From a virus: a stretch of 34,867 nucleotides of DNA. This document shows, in pieces, positions 21,102-29,852 of the stretch. The notes below the pieces were generated by a model, which saw only the letters and a program-made list of their open reading frames with translations, was not told the DNA's origin and did no database searches. The stretch's first letter is position 1. Every line of letters begins with the position of its first letter. The position numbers and the translations under genes are program-made. The stretch is taken from IMG/VR virus record IMGVR_UViG_3300042542_002320, positions 1 through 34,867 of that record; one strand, given 5' to 3'.

Positions 21102-22304
21102 ATGAAATGCAAAGATCACGTTAAATGCCGTTGCTGTGGTTCTGACAAGTTAGAGCCTTACCTTGATTTGGGTATGATGCCATTGGCAAACAATTTGGAA
21201 CTAACAAAAGAAGATGCAATAAATGCAGAACGATTCCCGTTAAAGGTGCTGCTTTGCGAAGATTGCTCATTGAGCCAATTATCTGTGGTAATAGATCCAA
21301 GTTTGTTATTCAGCAATTATTTTTACCGTTCGAGTATGTCGCAGGGTTACAAAAACCATTGCAGAAAAATGGCTATAGAATTGCAGAAAAAATACGGTTT
21401 AAATGATAAATCATTTATAATAGACATAGCGGGCAATGATGGGGCATTGTTGCATGAGTTTGACCAAGTGATTAAGCCGTGGAAATCTTTAAACGTAGAT
21501 CCAGCCGAAAACTTAGTAGAGGCTAACAATGTGGTAAATGTTCGACAATTTACCGCATTTTGGGGAATATATACCGCAAAGCAGATTGAAACAATGGGCT
21601 GGCCAAAGGCTGATTTAATCACAGCTACAAATGTGTTTGCCCACGTTGATAACATCAAAGAGTTTTTACAGGCGGCAAAGTTTGCATTAAAAGATGATGG
21701 CGTTATTGTACTTGAATTTCCCTACATTATTGACTTCATCGAAAAAGGGGAGTTTGATACGGTTTACTTTGAGCATCTAAGCTACATGAGCGTTTCGCCG
21801 TTAGAGTTACTGGCCTTTGATTGCGGTTTGCATATTGCAAACATCACAAAGCATTCAATTCACGGTGGCACTATCCGAATTGAATTAAAGCATGGTACAA
21901 GTACAAAGATTAGTGATGAATCACTTTCCGAATTTTTTATTGATTACAAAAGCTATGCGGATAAAGTAGCCGAAACGGTATCAGCATTTCGCAAAGGCAT
22001 TGCACAACTAGATGGCACCGTTGCATGTTTCGCCGCATCTGCAAAGGGTAACACATTGTTAAACGTGGTAGGTGAAACAAGCCGCATCGAATACATCGTA
22101 GATGAAACGCCAGAAAAGGTTGGTAAATATTCACCCGGTACTGGTTTGGAAATTGTACCGTTAATACACCTTTTAGCATTTCCAGTTGATTACATAATAA
22201 TCCTTAGCTGGAACTTTGCAGATGAAATAATTGCAAAGTGCAAAACGGTTGGTTATACTGGTAAATTTATCATTCCAATACCAACATGGCAAATTGTAGA
22301 ATAA
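21102..22304 (+). CDS. Sugar C-methyltransferase-like SAM enzyme (Methyltransf_13/14 type)
   Basis: 400 residues. The N-terminal zinc-binding segment CKDHVKCRCCGSDKLEPYLD and LGMMPLANN is that of Methyltransf_13. SAM motif I reads IIDIAGNDGALLHEF (about residue 106), followed by ATNVFAHVDN, LEFPYIIDFIEKGEFDT with FEHLSYM, GGTIRIEL, and the C-terminal Methyltransf_14 region (AKGNTLLNVV). These proteins C-methylate NDP-4-keto-hexoses in deoxysugar pathways. With the transferase upstream it would add a methyl-branched sugar to a glycan. The large terminase start overlaps its end by 19 bases. Confidence 0.8.
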   Translation: MKCKDHVKCRCCGSDKLEPYLDLGMMPLANNLELTKEDAINAERFPLKVLLCEDCSLSQLSVVIDPSLLFSNYFYRSSMSQGYKNHCRKMAIELQKKYGLNDKSFIIDIAGNDGALLHEFDQVIKPWKSLNVDPAENLVEANNVVNVRQFTAFWGIYTAKQIETMGWPKADLITATNVFAHVDNIKEFLQAAKFALKDDGVIVLEFPYIIDFIEKGEFDTVYFEHLSYMSVSPLELLAFDCGLHIANITKHSIHGGTIRIELKHGTSTKISDESLSEFFIDYKSYADKVAETVSAFRKGIAQLDGTVACFAASAKGNTLLNVVGETSRIEYIVDETPEKVGKYSPGTGLEIVPLIHLLAFPVDYIIILSWNFADEIIAKCKTVGYTGKFIIPIPTWQIVE

Positions 22305-23458
22305 TAGAATACACGCCAGTATTTGCCGCCAATAAAGAGGCCTACGACAGCGGACTGTATAGGTTTATAGGCAATGAAGGGAGCAGTAGGAGCAGTAAAT
22401 CGTATTCGCTTGCTCAATTAATGGTAGTTATTGCCATGACTGAAAAACTAGAGATTACAATTACTGGGCCATCGCTGCCACATTTGAAGCGTGGTGCAAT
22501 GAAAGATGTTTTGGATGTTGTAAAAGGATGGGATTTGTACAAAGAAGATAACCACAACAAAACAGATCAGATACTAAAATTTCCATCTACTGGCAGCTAT
22601 ATTGAATTTTTTGGTATTGAGGATGTGGGCAAGCTACGAGGCCCAGGCCGTGATATATTGTGGATGAACGAAATGAACCTACAGCCAAAAGCAGCTTACA
22701 CGCAATTAGCATTAAGAACCAGAAAAACAATCTTTGGCGATTGGAACCCAGCGGATGAATTTAGCTATGTGTATGAGTTGGCAGATAAGCCAGGCAATAA
22801 AAAAATACATTCAACATATTTGAATAACTTGCAGTTTCTAACCTCGGACAATATAAACGAAATAGAAAGCCTAAAGGATGCAGATGAAAACCTTTGGAAG
22901 GTATTTGGCCTTGGGTTGCGTGGAACATCAACAGAAACGATTTACACACATTGGAAGGTAATTGACCATTTCCCTGATTGTGATCGGGTTGTTTATGGTT
23001 TAGATTTTGGATTTAATCATCCAAACGTATTAACAAAGGTGGGCATTATGGATGAAAGGCTTTATGTAGAAGAAATGATTTACGAAAGTAAGCTAACAAC
23101 GGATGACCTTTGCTATGCCATTAAAGCGTTAGGATTAAATAATAGCCACAAGATTTACTGCGATTCTGCACGACCAGACACCATTGAAGAAATGAACCGG
23201 GCGGGCCTTTGGGCGGTATCTTCAAATAAGTCCGTTTGGGATGGGATTCAGTTCGTAAAAAGTAAGCCCCTTTATATTACTAAAAATTCTATAAATTTGT
23301 TGAAAGAAATTAAATCGTATAAGTGGATGAAGGATAAAAACGACATTGTACAAGAGCAACCCGTTAAGTTTAAAGATGATGGGATGGATTCAATGCGTTA
23401 TGCTGCATTCACTGAATTTTCACAACCCTTAATTACATACGCAGATGCAACTTATTGA
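22286..23458 (+). CDS. Terminase large subunit
   Basis: 390 residues. Walker A variant NEGSSRSSKSYSLAQ at about residues 31-45, Walker B ILWMNEMN at about 126-133, and a C-terminal RNase H-like nuclease with DFGFNHPNVL (about 234), YCDSARPDTIEE (about 287) and KDDGMDSMRYAAF (about 365) give the PBSX/phage_terminase_3 type ATPase-nuclease that packages and cuts DNA. It overlaps the portal start by 14 bases. Confidence 0.9.
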   Translation: MANCRIIEYTPVFAANKEAYDSGLYRFIGNEGSSRSSKSYSLAQLMVVIAMTEKLEITITGPSLPHLKRGAMKDVLDVVKGWDLYKEDNHNKTDQILKFPSTGSYIEFFGIEDVGKLRGPGRDILWMNEMNLQPKAAYTQLALRTRKTIFGDWNPADEFSYVYELADKPGNKKIHSTYLNNLQFLTSDNINEIESLKDADENLWKVFGLGLRGTSTETIYTHWKVIDHFPDCDRVVYGLDFGFNHPNVLTKVGIMDERLYVEEMIYESKLTTDDLCYAIKALGLNNSHKIYCDSARPDTIEEMNRAGLWAVSSNKSVWDGIQFVKSKPLYITKNSINLLKEIKSYKWMKDKNDIVQEQPVKFKDDGMDSMRYAAFTEFSQPLITYADATY

Positions 23459-24683
23459 TTCAATAAAGTCATTTTTAGGAATAGAGAAAGTAAAGGCTTT
23501 GCAATCTTATTCATCAATAAGTATGCACAATCAAATATTCCCGACATGGCAATCCTGGAGAGAAATACAAGCGTTTCAAACCGTTGAAGATATTTACACA
23601 GTTGTAAACAGGTTAGCAAAGGAATGCGCAAACATACCGATTTATGGCTATGATATGAAAGGTAATGACCTTGCTGATTCAGATAAATTTGCACAGTTTT
23701 TAAGGACACAAACAAGGGCAAAAAGGTATGAGATGTTCTTATGGTATTGGCTAAGGGGCGAAAGTTTTATATATAAAGACCGATTTATTGGCGCAGATGC
23801 GAGAGTAGAAAAACTTTACTTTCTTAATCCAAACTTTGTAACGCTCATCATTAACGATGTATTTCCCTTCAATGTTGTAAGATACCGTTACACAAATACA
23901 AACGCTGGCATAGATATTTTTATTGATTTGGAGGATATGATATTTATCAAAGACTTCAACCCCACCGATGACTTCCAGCTATCCTTCAGAGGTTTAAGCA
24001 AAGTGCAAGTATTGGCAAAGCGATTAACAAAACTATCAGCAAACATTAACAACAGCGTTGCACAGATGCAGAACGGCGGCGTTCCGGGTATTGTGTACCA
24101 AAAAGACTTAAATCCAACGCCAGACAGCGCAAAAGTTGTGGGGTCGAGGCGTGATAACTTTTCACGGTTCCTGCAAAACAGTGATAATAAAGGTGCGCCA
24201 TTCTTTGCCGCTGGGGAGATGGGTTACATAAAACTAGGATTGAGTACCGTTGAACTAGATGCAATAAAAGCAGAATTAAGCGACTTCAAAAAAGTATGTA
24301 ACGCATTTAGTTTGTCAGATAGGCTTTTTAATAATGATGCAACAGGAAGCGAAATTTCAGACGACAATGCTCGTAAAGGGTTATACACCGATGCCTGTAT
24401 GCCTGCTACTGGAATGTTTGAGGATGCTTTTAATACAGAACTTTGCCCAGATTTCGGAGGTATTGCAAGGATGTGTAAATTTGATTACAGCGAAATAAAG
24501 GTATTGCAGTCAAACCAACTTAGTTTGGCTCAAGCTATTGCAGCAAGTCCTACATTCATACCTAACGAACAAAGGGCAGCACAGGGATTACCACGCATTG
24601 AAGATCCTGCAATGGACGCAGTGTACTTTAAAACGGGCTACCAAAGTATTGATGATTTTGAACCTTTGCCGCCGATTGAGTAA
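23445..24683 (+). CDS. Portal protein (HK97 family)
   Basis: 412 residues. Landmarks of phage_portal: IYTVVNRLAKECANIPIYGY near the front, YEMFLWYWLRGESFIYKDRF, LYFLNPNFVTLI, DLEDMIFIKDFNPTDDF, LRGLSKVQVLAKRL type helices and a C-terminal region with NNDATGSEISDDNARKGLYT. It forms the ring through which DNA enters and leaves the head. Placed directly behind large terminase as in most siphoviruses. Confidence 0.85.
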   Translation: MQLIDSIKSFLGIEKVKALQSYSSISMHNQIFPTWQSWREIQAFQTVEDIYTVVNRLAKECANIPIYGYDMKGNDLADSDKFAQFLRTQTRAKRYEMFLWYWLRGESFIYKDRFIGADARVEKLYFLNPNFVTLIINDVFPFNVVRYRYTNTNAGIDIFIDLEDMIFIKDFNPTDDFQLSFRGLSKVQVLAKRLTKLSANINNSVAQMQNGGVPGIVYQKDLNPTPDSAKVVGSRRDNFSRFLQNSDNKGAPFFAAGEMGYIKLGLSTVELDAIKAELSDFKKVCNAFSLSDRLFNNDATGSEISDDNARKGLYTDACMPATGMFEDAFNTELCPDFGGIARMCKFDYSEIKVLQSNQLSLAQAIAASPTFIPNEQRAAQGLPRIEDPAMDAVYFKTGYQSIDDFEPLPPIE

Positions 24684-24870
24684 GTCCGTTGAACATATTG
24701 CAGATATGGCGGTAAGACAAGTGCTGAAGGTAATTGAACAAGAATTGCCACAGCCAGAATGCCCAAGAAGCAGGCCGCAAAACAACTGGAAAAAAGAACA
24801 GGTTAAAAAGATTGTAGGGCAAAGATTATGGCCAGCAGATATGGGGGTAAACATTGATATTAAAATTTAA
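24676..24870 (+). CDS. Small hypothetical protein behind portal
   Basis: 64 residues from a TTG that overlaps the portal stop; an ATG at 24706 would give 54. KSVEHIADMAVRQVLKVIEQ, then PQNNWKKEQVKKIVGQRLW, helical and moderately basic. Position suggests a head or scaffold accessory, but no family is recognised. Confidence 0.55.
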   Translation: MSKSVEHIADMAVRQVLKVIEQELPQPECPRSRPQNNWKKEQVKKIVGQRLWPADMGVNIDIKI

Positions 24871-24874
24871 AGAT

Positions 24875-25012
24875 ATGAAAGTATATTACAGAAGGGGAAA
24901 ACATCCAAAGTTTGTAAAAACGAATAAAATAACTGTTTTAAAACAAGAGTTTGTAAAACTTAATTTTACATACAATAAAATTACAGGCGAAACAAATGCA
25001 ATGGTGGTATGA
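24875..25012 (+). CDS. 45-residue basic hypothetical protein
   Basis: MKVYYRRGKHPKFVKTNKIT ... ending NAMVV, very basic, beta-like. Its TGA overlaps the ATG of the next gene (ATGA at 25009), which supports it as a real coupled gene. Function unknown. Confidence 0.55.
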   Translation: MKVYYRRGKHPKFVKTNKITVLKQEFVKLNFTYNKITGETNAMVV

Positions 25013-25746
25013 ACAAAGCCGAATACATACGCCGCTGGGATAGGTTCCAAAAACGCTATGAGCGTATCTACACCACTAAATTTAAAGCAGCCTTACGAGA
25101 ACAAGTGCGCCAGCATATTGAAGTAGGTTACATAAACAGCGAACCGATTTATCAAGTACTTGTTGATCTCTACAAAACAGTCGGCCCATTATGGGCGTTT
25201 AATACTGGTGTTCACAGGTTTAAGCCAAAGAAGCAAGTTAAAGCCCGTATGCCGATGGGATTCAGTGAGCGCATTGTAGAATTGATGCGGCAATATTACG
25301 GCATTGATTTACTTAATGATGCTGAAGGGATAACCGCCAACACAAGGGATTATATTCAAGATATATTAAGCGATGCGGCCATAACTGGTATTAGCTTTGA
25401 TGAAATTGTAAAGCTACTTGAAACAGACCCTAATTTATCCGCAATGCGTGCCAGACGTATTGCTCGTACTGAAGTAGTAGGGGCGGCCAATGCAGCATCA
25501 TTGATTAACGCACAGGAAACAGATGTACCAATGGTGAAGATATGGCTATCAGTAGATGATAAGCGCACAAGGCGCAGTCATAGATTTGTTGATGATCAGA
25601 CGGTGCCACTAGATACACCTTTCAATGTTGGTGGTGTGCAAATGATGCAGCCCGGTGTAAGGCAACAGCCAAACGGTTTACCAACGCCAGCAAATGAGGT
25701 TGTAAATTGTAGGTGTGTATTAGGTTACAGGGTTATTGAGGAATAA
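25009..25746 (+). CDS. Phage head morphogenesis protein (MuF / SPP1 gp7-like)
   Basis: 245 residues. A long helical N-terminal half is followed by the MuF C-terminal domain at about residues 150-240: RARRIARTEVVGAANAA, WLSVDDKRTRRSHRFVDDQ, PFNVGG and the end EVVNCRCVLGYRV. Minor capsid proteins of this family bind the portal and may enter with the DNA. It lies after portal, as expected. Confidence 0.85.
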   Translation: MNKAEYIRRWDRFQKRYERIYTTKFKAALREQVRQHIEVGYINSEPIYQVLVDLYKTVGPLWAFNTGVHRFKPKKQVKARMPMGFSERIVELMRQYYGIDLLNDAEGITANTRDYIQDILSDAAITGISFDEIVKLLETDPNLSAMRARRIARTEVVGAANAASLINAQETDVPMVKIWLSVDDKRTRRSHRFVDDQTVPLDTPFNVGGVQMMQPGVRQQPNGLPTPANEVVNCRCVLGYRVIEE

Positions 25747-25775
25747 AAAAGCCCGCCGTGTAGAAACACAGCGGG
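25745..25775 (-). terminator. Intrinsic terminator for the minus-strand moron
   Basis: CCCGC/GCGGG (25752-25756, 25771-25775) with an inner GTGT/ACAC stem, and six A at 25745-25750 on its left, hence hairpin plus U6 on the minus strand. It ends transcription of the two minus-strand genes at 25803-26371. Confidence 0.65.
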
Positions 25776-25802
25776 TTAAACCAAAAAACCCATGAAAACC
25801 AA

Positions 25803-26009
25803 CTAATCTATTTTAGGATAATGTCCCATTCTTTCGCCTGCGTGTACATACTGCACCTTTTCGGTGCGGCGCTCACGTTCTAATTTTTCCATCATAGCTT
25901 CAGAAGTCCACGCACCCAAGTTTATTAATTCTCCGCAATGTTTAACAGCTTGTGCGTGCGCATCGTCAGTAACCCTAATATTTTTGCCTTTGTATTTTGT
26001 ATCGCTCAT
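25803..26009 (-). CDS. Small protein of the minus-strand moron, RHH-like pattern
   Basis: 68 residues: MSDTKYKGKNIRVTDDAHAQ, AVKHCGELINLGAWTSEAMM, then KLERERRTEK. The strand NIRVTDD followed by two helices resembles a ribbon-helix-helix domain, but this is weaker than for the protein at 13569. Start overlaps the upstream stop (ATGA). Read against the direction of the surrounding structural genes. Confidence 0.55.
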   Translation of the reverse strand: MSDTKYKGKNIRVTDDAHAQAVKHCGELINLGAWTSEAMMEKLERERRTEKVQYVHAGERMGHYPKID

Positions 26010-26371
26010 GGTGTGTAAGTTAGTTCTTTGCCTGTTAAGGTATAATAAAGGTTTTGTAATTGGTGAAGTGTTTTAATTGTTGGGCAATATAACGCTATGT
26101 TAGGATTTCTTTGAATAAGTTTTTTATCAAACGGGTTGTAAAAAAGTTGAATAGTTCCATCATCTTTTATAATCTTATCACACAAATCAATTAATCCTAA
26201 ACCAGATTTAGACTCGCACTTTATTAATATTTCAGGAGTAAGGGGGCTGGGCGAATAAAATCCTCCATTTGCATAAATTTCGCAAAGTAAATAAGGCGTA
26301 ACAATAACCCGTAATCCAGTCTTTAAATCTTCTATACAGTTACCCATTCTTAGTTCAGTAGCATTTATCAT
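26006..26371 (-). CDS. ELRMGN / LHQLQNLY family accessory protein, copy 2
   Basis: 121 residues from the ATG at 26371 (MINATELRMGNCIEDLKTGL), matching the start MIAANELRIGN of its relative at 11137-11520; a longer frame to 26404 adds 11 unlikely residues. It shares PLTPEIL and LHQLQNLYYTLTGKELTYTP with that gene. An island of two minus-strand genes with its own terminator inside the head module is a typical moron. The sequence CAAATATG at 26386-26393 is one mismatch from a minus-strand -7 box. Confidence 0.7.
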   Translation of the reverse strand: MINATELRMGNCIEDLKTGLRVIVTPYLLCEIYANGGFYSPSPLTPEILIKCESKSGLGLIDLCDKIIKDDGTIQLFYNPFDKKLIQRNPNIALYCPTIKTLHQLQNLYYTLTGKELTYTP

Positions 26372-26432
26372 ACTGCAATATAATACAAATATGTTAAAGC
26401 ACAAACAAAATCATTAAATTATTTTTACATCA

Positions 26433-27158
26433 GTGAATAAAATATACGACTATAAGAATTTATTGATTCCTGCATCATTCAAAGATGCGGATTCAAAAAA
26501 AGGTATTGTAACGGGCTATTTTAGCAAGTTCGATAACGTAGATTCTGATGGAGATATTATTCGTAAAGGGGCGTTCACAAAAACCATAAGGGAAAACGGC
26601 CCAAAGAGCGCACAACCACGCATAAAGCACTTGATGAATCACAGCCCTTCTTTGCCACTGGGTAAAATACTAGAACTGAAAGAAGATACTGAAGGATTGA
26701 GTTATGAATCACAGGTAGGAACGCACTCATTAGGACAGGACTTCATAAAGATGGTTGAAAGCGGTTTGATTACGGAGCATTCAATTGGCTACCGTACAAT
26801 TAAGCGTAACCAGTTACAAGATTATGCTGGGTACATGAAAAACCCATCAAAGGGATGGTTTGAATTAACGGAGTTGCAATTAATGGAAGGTAGCAGTTTA
26901 ACAGCATGGGGAGCAAACAGCCTTACACCAATTACAGGTTTAAAAGGTGTTGCTGATATTGATACCATCATTGAACAGCAAAAGGCAATGGAAAAGTTTT
27001 GTAAAGATTCTACTGCTACAGATGAAACAATTGAAATGTTATTGTTGCACTCAAAGCAACTTTCACAATACATACTTGATATTAAGGCCAATCAGCCAGC
27101 ACCGCCTACTGATCCGGATAAATGGCAAGGATGGCTAACAAAATTAAAAACAACTTAA
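26433..27158 (+). CDS. HK97-type prohead protease
   Basis: 241 residues from a GTG. The U35 pattern is visible: GIVTGYFSKFDNVDSDGDII, KHLMNHSPSLPLGKILELKE with the catalytic-type His, EGLSYESQVG, HSIGYRTIKR and LTELQLMEGSSLTAWGANSL, where the Ser is the usual nucleophile region. It cuts the N-terminal scaffold of the capsid protein. C-terminal tail about 60 residues longer than the core, overlapping upstream of the capsid gene. Confidence 0.85.
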   Translation: MNKIYDYKNLLIPASFKDADSKKGIVTGYFSKFDNVDSDGDIIRKGAFTKTIRENGPKSAQPRIKHLMNHSPSLPLGKILELKEDTEGLSYESQVGTHSLGQDFIKMVESGLITEHSIGYRTIKRNQLQDYAGYMKNPSKGWFELTELQLMEGSSLTAWGANSLTPITGLKGVADIDTIIEQQKAMEKFCKDSTATDETIEMLLLHSKQLSQYILDIKANQPAPPTDPDKWQGWLTKLKTT

Positions 27159-27169
27159 TTATTTATAAA

Positions 27170-28480
27170 ATGGAAAAGAAAACTACTGCTCAATTAGAAG
27201 CAGAAAAGAAAGCCAGAAAAAACGCTATTGAAGTAGCTGAAAAGGCTTACAACGAATTTGAAGTTAAAGAACCAGCCGATATGCAAAAGTCATTCGATTT
27301 GCTTAAAGCAGTTATCGAATTGAAAGGTGCAGATGAGGTTAAAAACTTTGACGAAAAGATTGCCGCTATTGAAGCTGCTACTTTGGAAGCAAAAGAGGCT
27401 AAAGAAGCCGAATTGAAAACAATCGGTGATCGTTTAGAAGCGACCATCAAAGCACTTGATATTGTACAAGCGAGAGTAAAAGCAGATCGCAACAGTGGTA
27501 CAGCTACTCCTTCTACAAAGTCATTTGCTGAATTGTTGAGCGAAAACATCAACGAGAAAGCAAGCGAAATTACCACATTGAAGAAAGGGCAATCTACATC
27601 TTTTGAAATGAAAGATATGAGTTTTGCAACTTCTTTTAGTACTGCTGGTACTTCAGTTGCTTTTCCTCGCCCAGGCATCATTGAATTGCCTAAGCGTAAA
27701 TTGCACATTCGCCAGCTTTTGACTGGTGGTAATATGGGTGCAAAAAGCACTTTTGATTACGTTAAAGAAGTTGCTGGTTCTGGTTCAATTGCCCCAGTTG
27801 CAGAAGCAACTTTGAAGCCGCAGATTGAACTTGCTTTGCAAGAGGTTAGCGTTAAGGCCGAATGGATCGCTGGATGGTTGCGTATATCTCGCAATATGCT
27901 TGATGATGTAACTGGAATGACTACCTTTTTACAGAACCGTTTGCCAGAGTTGTTACTTCGCGCTGAAGATAACCAATTATTGAACGGTACTGGTACTTCA
28001 CCACAGTTAAGCGGTATCACTGATGCTGGCAACTTTACTGCCCCAAACAGCGGTTACACAATCGATGTTGAGCAATTAGTTGGTGCAGTTGCACAGCTTG
28101 AAGGTTACGACAGAGAAGCAAATGGCATCTTATTGAACCCTGCTGATTGGTATCGTATCTGGCTTACTAAATCAACTGGTTCAGTTGCTGGTTTGTACAA
28201 CTTGCCTACTGAATTGATTAGCCGTGTTGGTGATCAAATGTTCATCGCTGGTGTTCCAGTGTTCAGAAGCACTGCAATTGCAGTTGATAAGTTCATCGTT
28301 GGTGATTGGGCAATGGGTGCAAACTTCATCTTGCGTGAAGCGCCAAGGGTTGAGTTCTTCTACGAAGATGGTATCAATGTTCGTGAGAACATGGTTACTG
28401 TGAGAATCGAAGAAAGAGTTGCATTCCCGATTTACGGTGATAACTACTTCATCTACGGTGATTTTGGTAACGCATCATAG
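27170..28480 (+). CDS. Major capsid protein (HK97 fold)
   Basis: 436 residues from ATG 27170. Residues about 1-120 are a Lys/Glu/Ala-rich coiled coil, the delta-like scaffold domain that the upstream protease removes. After a Ser/Thr-rich junction the HK97 fold follows: FPRPGIIELPKRKLHIRQLL, YVKEVAGSGSIAPVAEATLK, AEWIAGWLRISRNMLDDVTG, LLLRAEDNQLLNGTGTSPQL and GDWAMGANFILREAPRVEFF. The gene uses C- and T-ending codons (GGT, CGT, ATC, TTC) more uniformly than its neighbours, as expected for very high expression. An intrinsic terminator follows. Confidence 0.92.
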   Translation: MEKKTTAQLEAEKKARKNAIEVAEKAYNEFEVKEPADMQKSFDLLKAVIELKGADEVKNFDEKIAAIEAATLEAKEAKEAELKTIGDRLEATIKALDIVQARVKADRNSGTATPSTKSFAELLSENINEKASEITTLKKGQSTSFEMKDMSFATSFSTAGTSVAFPRPGIIELPKRKLHIRQLLTGGNMGAKSTFDYVKEVAGSGSIAPVAEATLKPQIELALQEVSVKAEWIAGWLRISRNMLDDVTGMTTFLQNRLPELLLRAEDNQLLNGTGTSPQLSGITDAGNFTAPNSGYTIDVEQLVGAVAQLEGYDREANGILLNPADWYRIWLTKSTGSVAGLYNLPTELISRVGDQMFIAGVPVFRSTAIAVDKFIVGDWAMGANFILREAPRVEFFYEDGINVRENMVTVRIEERVAFPIYGDNYFIYGDFGNAS

Positions 28481-28505
28481 TTTTGTTTGATTGTTTAGTA
28501 AATAA

Positions 28506-28534
28506 AAGCCTGCTCTTTAACGGGCGGGCTTTTT
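28506..28534 (+). terminator. Intrinsic terminator behind the capsid gene
   Basis: AAGCCTGC/GCGGGCTT (28506-28513, 28524-28531, one G-U) followed by TTTT. It would make most transcripts stop after the capsid gene, matching the high capsid demand. Confidence 0.75.
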
Positions 28535-28546
28535 AAATTAGTTAAA

Positions 28547-29110
28547 ATGGATTACCGCAGAAATGAAGATAGAATTTTGCTAACTGGTTCTGGTTTGTCT
28601 TATAACCAGCAGTTAGATATTAGCTGGATTGAACCGAGTGGAGGCTTTACAGAACCCGTAACACTTGAAGAAGTAAAGCTATTCTGCAAAATTGATTTTA
28701 ATGATGATGATACACTAATTGAAACGCTGATTACTGCGGCCCGTGAAATGTGCGAAGATTACTCAAACATCGGATTTGTGAATCGTGAAATTACGGCTGT
28801 GATAAATAACGGCAATGGCGGTTTTTATCTTTCATTGGGGCCAGTAACAAGTGAACTTATAACTGGTTTTGATGATGAAGATAATGAAGTTGAACTAAAA
28901 ATATCGGGTAGCAAGTTTAAGCAGATTATTACGCCTACTTTACACCGAATGACTGTAGAATATACAGCAGGCTATGAAGTGCTGCCAGCGCAATTAAAAA
29001 CCGCTTTATTGAATGCAATATTCTATTTGTATGACAACCGTGCGCAAGCGGTTGATAATATTGGCCCTATTGCCCAAATGATTTTAAACCCAATTAGAAG
29101 GGTATGGTAA
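28547..29110 (+). CDS. Head-tail connector (gp6-like)
   Basis: 187 residues. EPVTLEEVKLFCKIDFNDDD, LIETLITAAREMCEDYSNIG, VEYTAGYEVLPAQLKTALLN and AIFYLYDNR give the layout of the gp6/connector-1 adaptor that docks beneath the portal. It is the first gene after the capsid terminator and overlaps the next one by 7 bases. Confidence 0.85.
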   Translation: MDYRRNEDRILLTGSGLSYNQQLDISWIEPSGGFTEPVTLEEVKLFCKIDFNDDDTLIETLITAAREMCEDYSNIGFVNREITAVINNGNGGFYLSLGPVTSELITGFDDEDNEVELKISGSKFKQIITPTLHRMTVEYTAGYEVLPAQLKTALLNAIFYLYDNRAQAVDNIGPIAQMILNPIRRVW

Positions 29111-29454
29111 ACATGAACCGCCGAATATTAATAGTAGAATGCAAAGGCGTTAAAAACGACCAAGGCGGCATTGATAATACTGTTGTGCGTTCATGGGCAA
29201 AGTGGGCAATGATTGAAGATAGGACTGGTTCAAATGGTGTAACGCAAAACCAAACGCAATGGCAATACAATTATAAAATTACAATGCGTTACTATCCTTC
29301 GGAGCCAACCAAAAGCAACCACTACATATTATACGAGGGCGTTGTAATGAAGATTGAAAATATCAGCATAAACAACGAAGGGTTTAAACATTTCGAGGTT
29401 GCAAGATGCAGCAAAGTTGATGAACAAATAACGGTGCCAGAAACATCATCATAA
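29104..29454 (+). CDS. Head closure / head-tail adaptor (SPP1 gp16-like)
   Basis: 116 residues. VVRSWAKWAMIEDRTGSNGV, TQWQYNYKITMRYYPSEPTK and YEGVVMKIENISINNEGFKH fit the small beta-barrel head-tail joining proteins. Order connector - adaptor - tail completion is standard. Confidence 0.75.
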   Translation: MVNMNRRILIVECKGVKNDQGGIDNTVVRSWAKWAMIEDRTGSNGVTQNQTQWQYNYKITMRYYPSEPTKSNHYILYEGVVMKIENISINNEGFKHFEVARCSKVDEQITVPETSS

Positions 29455-29852
29455 TGGTAGATTTAAACACATTAGGAGAAGCGGAACCTTTAACAGGGTT
29501 TGAGCAATTACCATTGCTGCAAAACGGTATTTGGGTATTAGCTAGGCTTGCAGATGTGTTGAATTTAGCAACGCCAACAATTGCGACAGCACCAACAGCG
29601 TTTGCGGCGGTTGCATTTGATGAATCGCAGATTGATTTAACTTGGAGCGGTAGTGCAGATAATTACGTTGTAGAATCAAACAGAGGCGATAACGGCGATG
29701 CCTGGGTTGAGATTTACAGCGGTGCAACTGCATCGTATAGTGATACGCTATTATTCCCAGAAGAAACGTATTACTACCGTGTTAAATCACAAGTAGCTGG
29801 CGAAGCGGATTCCGATTGGGTATTGACTAACGAAACAACGCCAGCGGCATGA
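29454..29852 (+). CDS. Small protein with fibronectin type III-like domain
   Basis: 132 residues. Residues about 45-130 (APTAFAAVAFDESQIDLTWS, NYVVESNRGDNGDAWVEIYS, EETYYYRVKSQVAGEADSDW) match the FN3/Ig-like fold with the typical LTW and YYYRV strands. Residues 1-40 are different and may attach it to the neck. Such domains on virions bind cell-surface glycans. It is inserted between the head-closure and gp10-like genes, overlapping the former by 1 base and the latter by 4. Confidence 0.65.
   Translation: MVDLNTLGEAEPLTGFEQLPLLQNGIWVLARLADVLNLATPTIATAPTAFAAVAFDESQIDLTWSGSADNYVVESNRGDNGDAWVEIYSGATASYSDTLLFPEETYYYRVKSQVAGEADSDWVLTNETTPAA

Noticed and set aside
27247-27750. Minus-strand frame opposite the capsid gene
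   Set aside because: Ser/Ala/Leu-rich mirror of a strongly codon-biased capsid gene; no motif or promoter.
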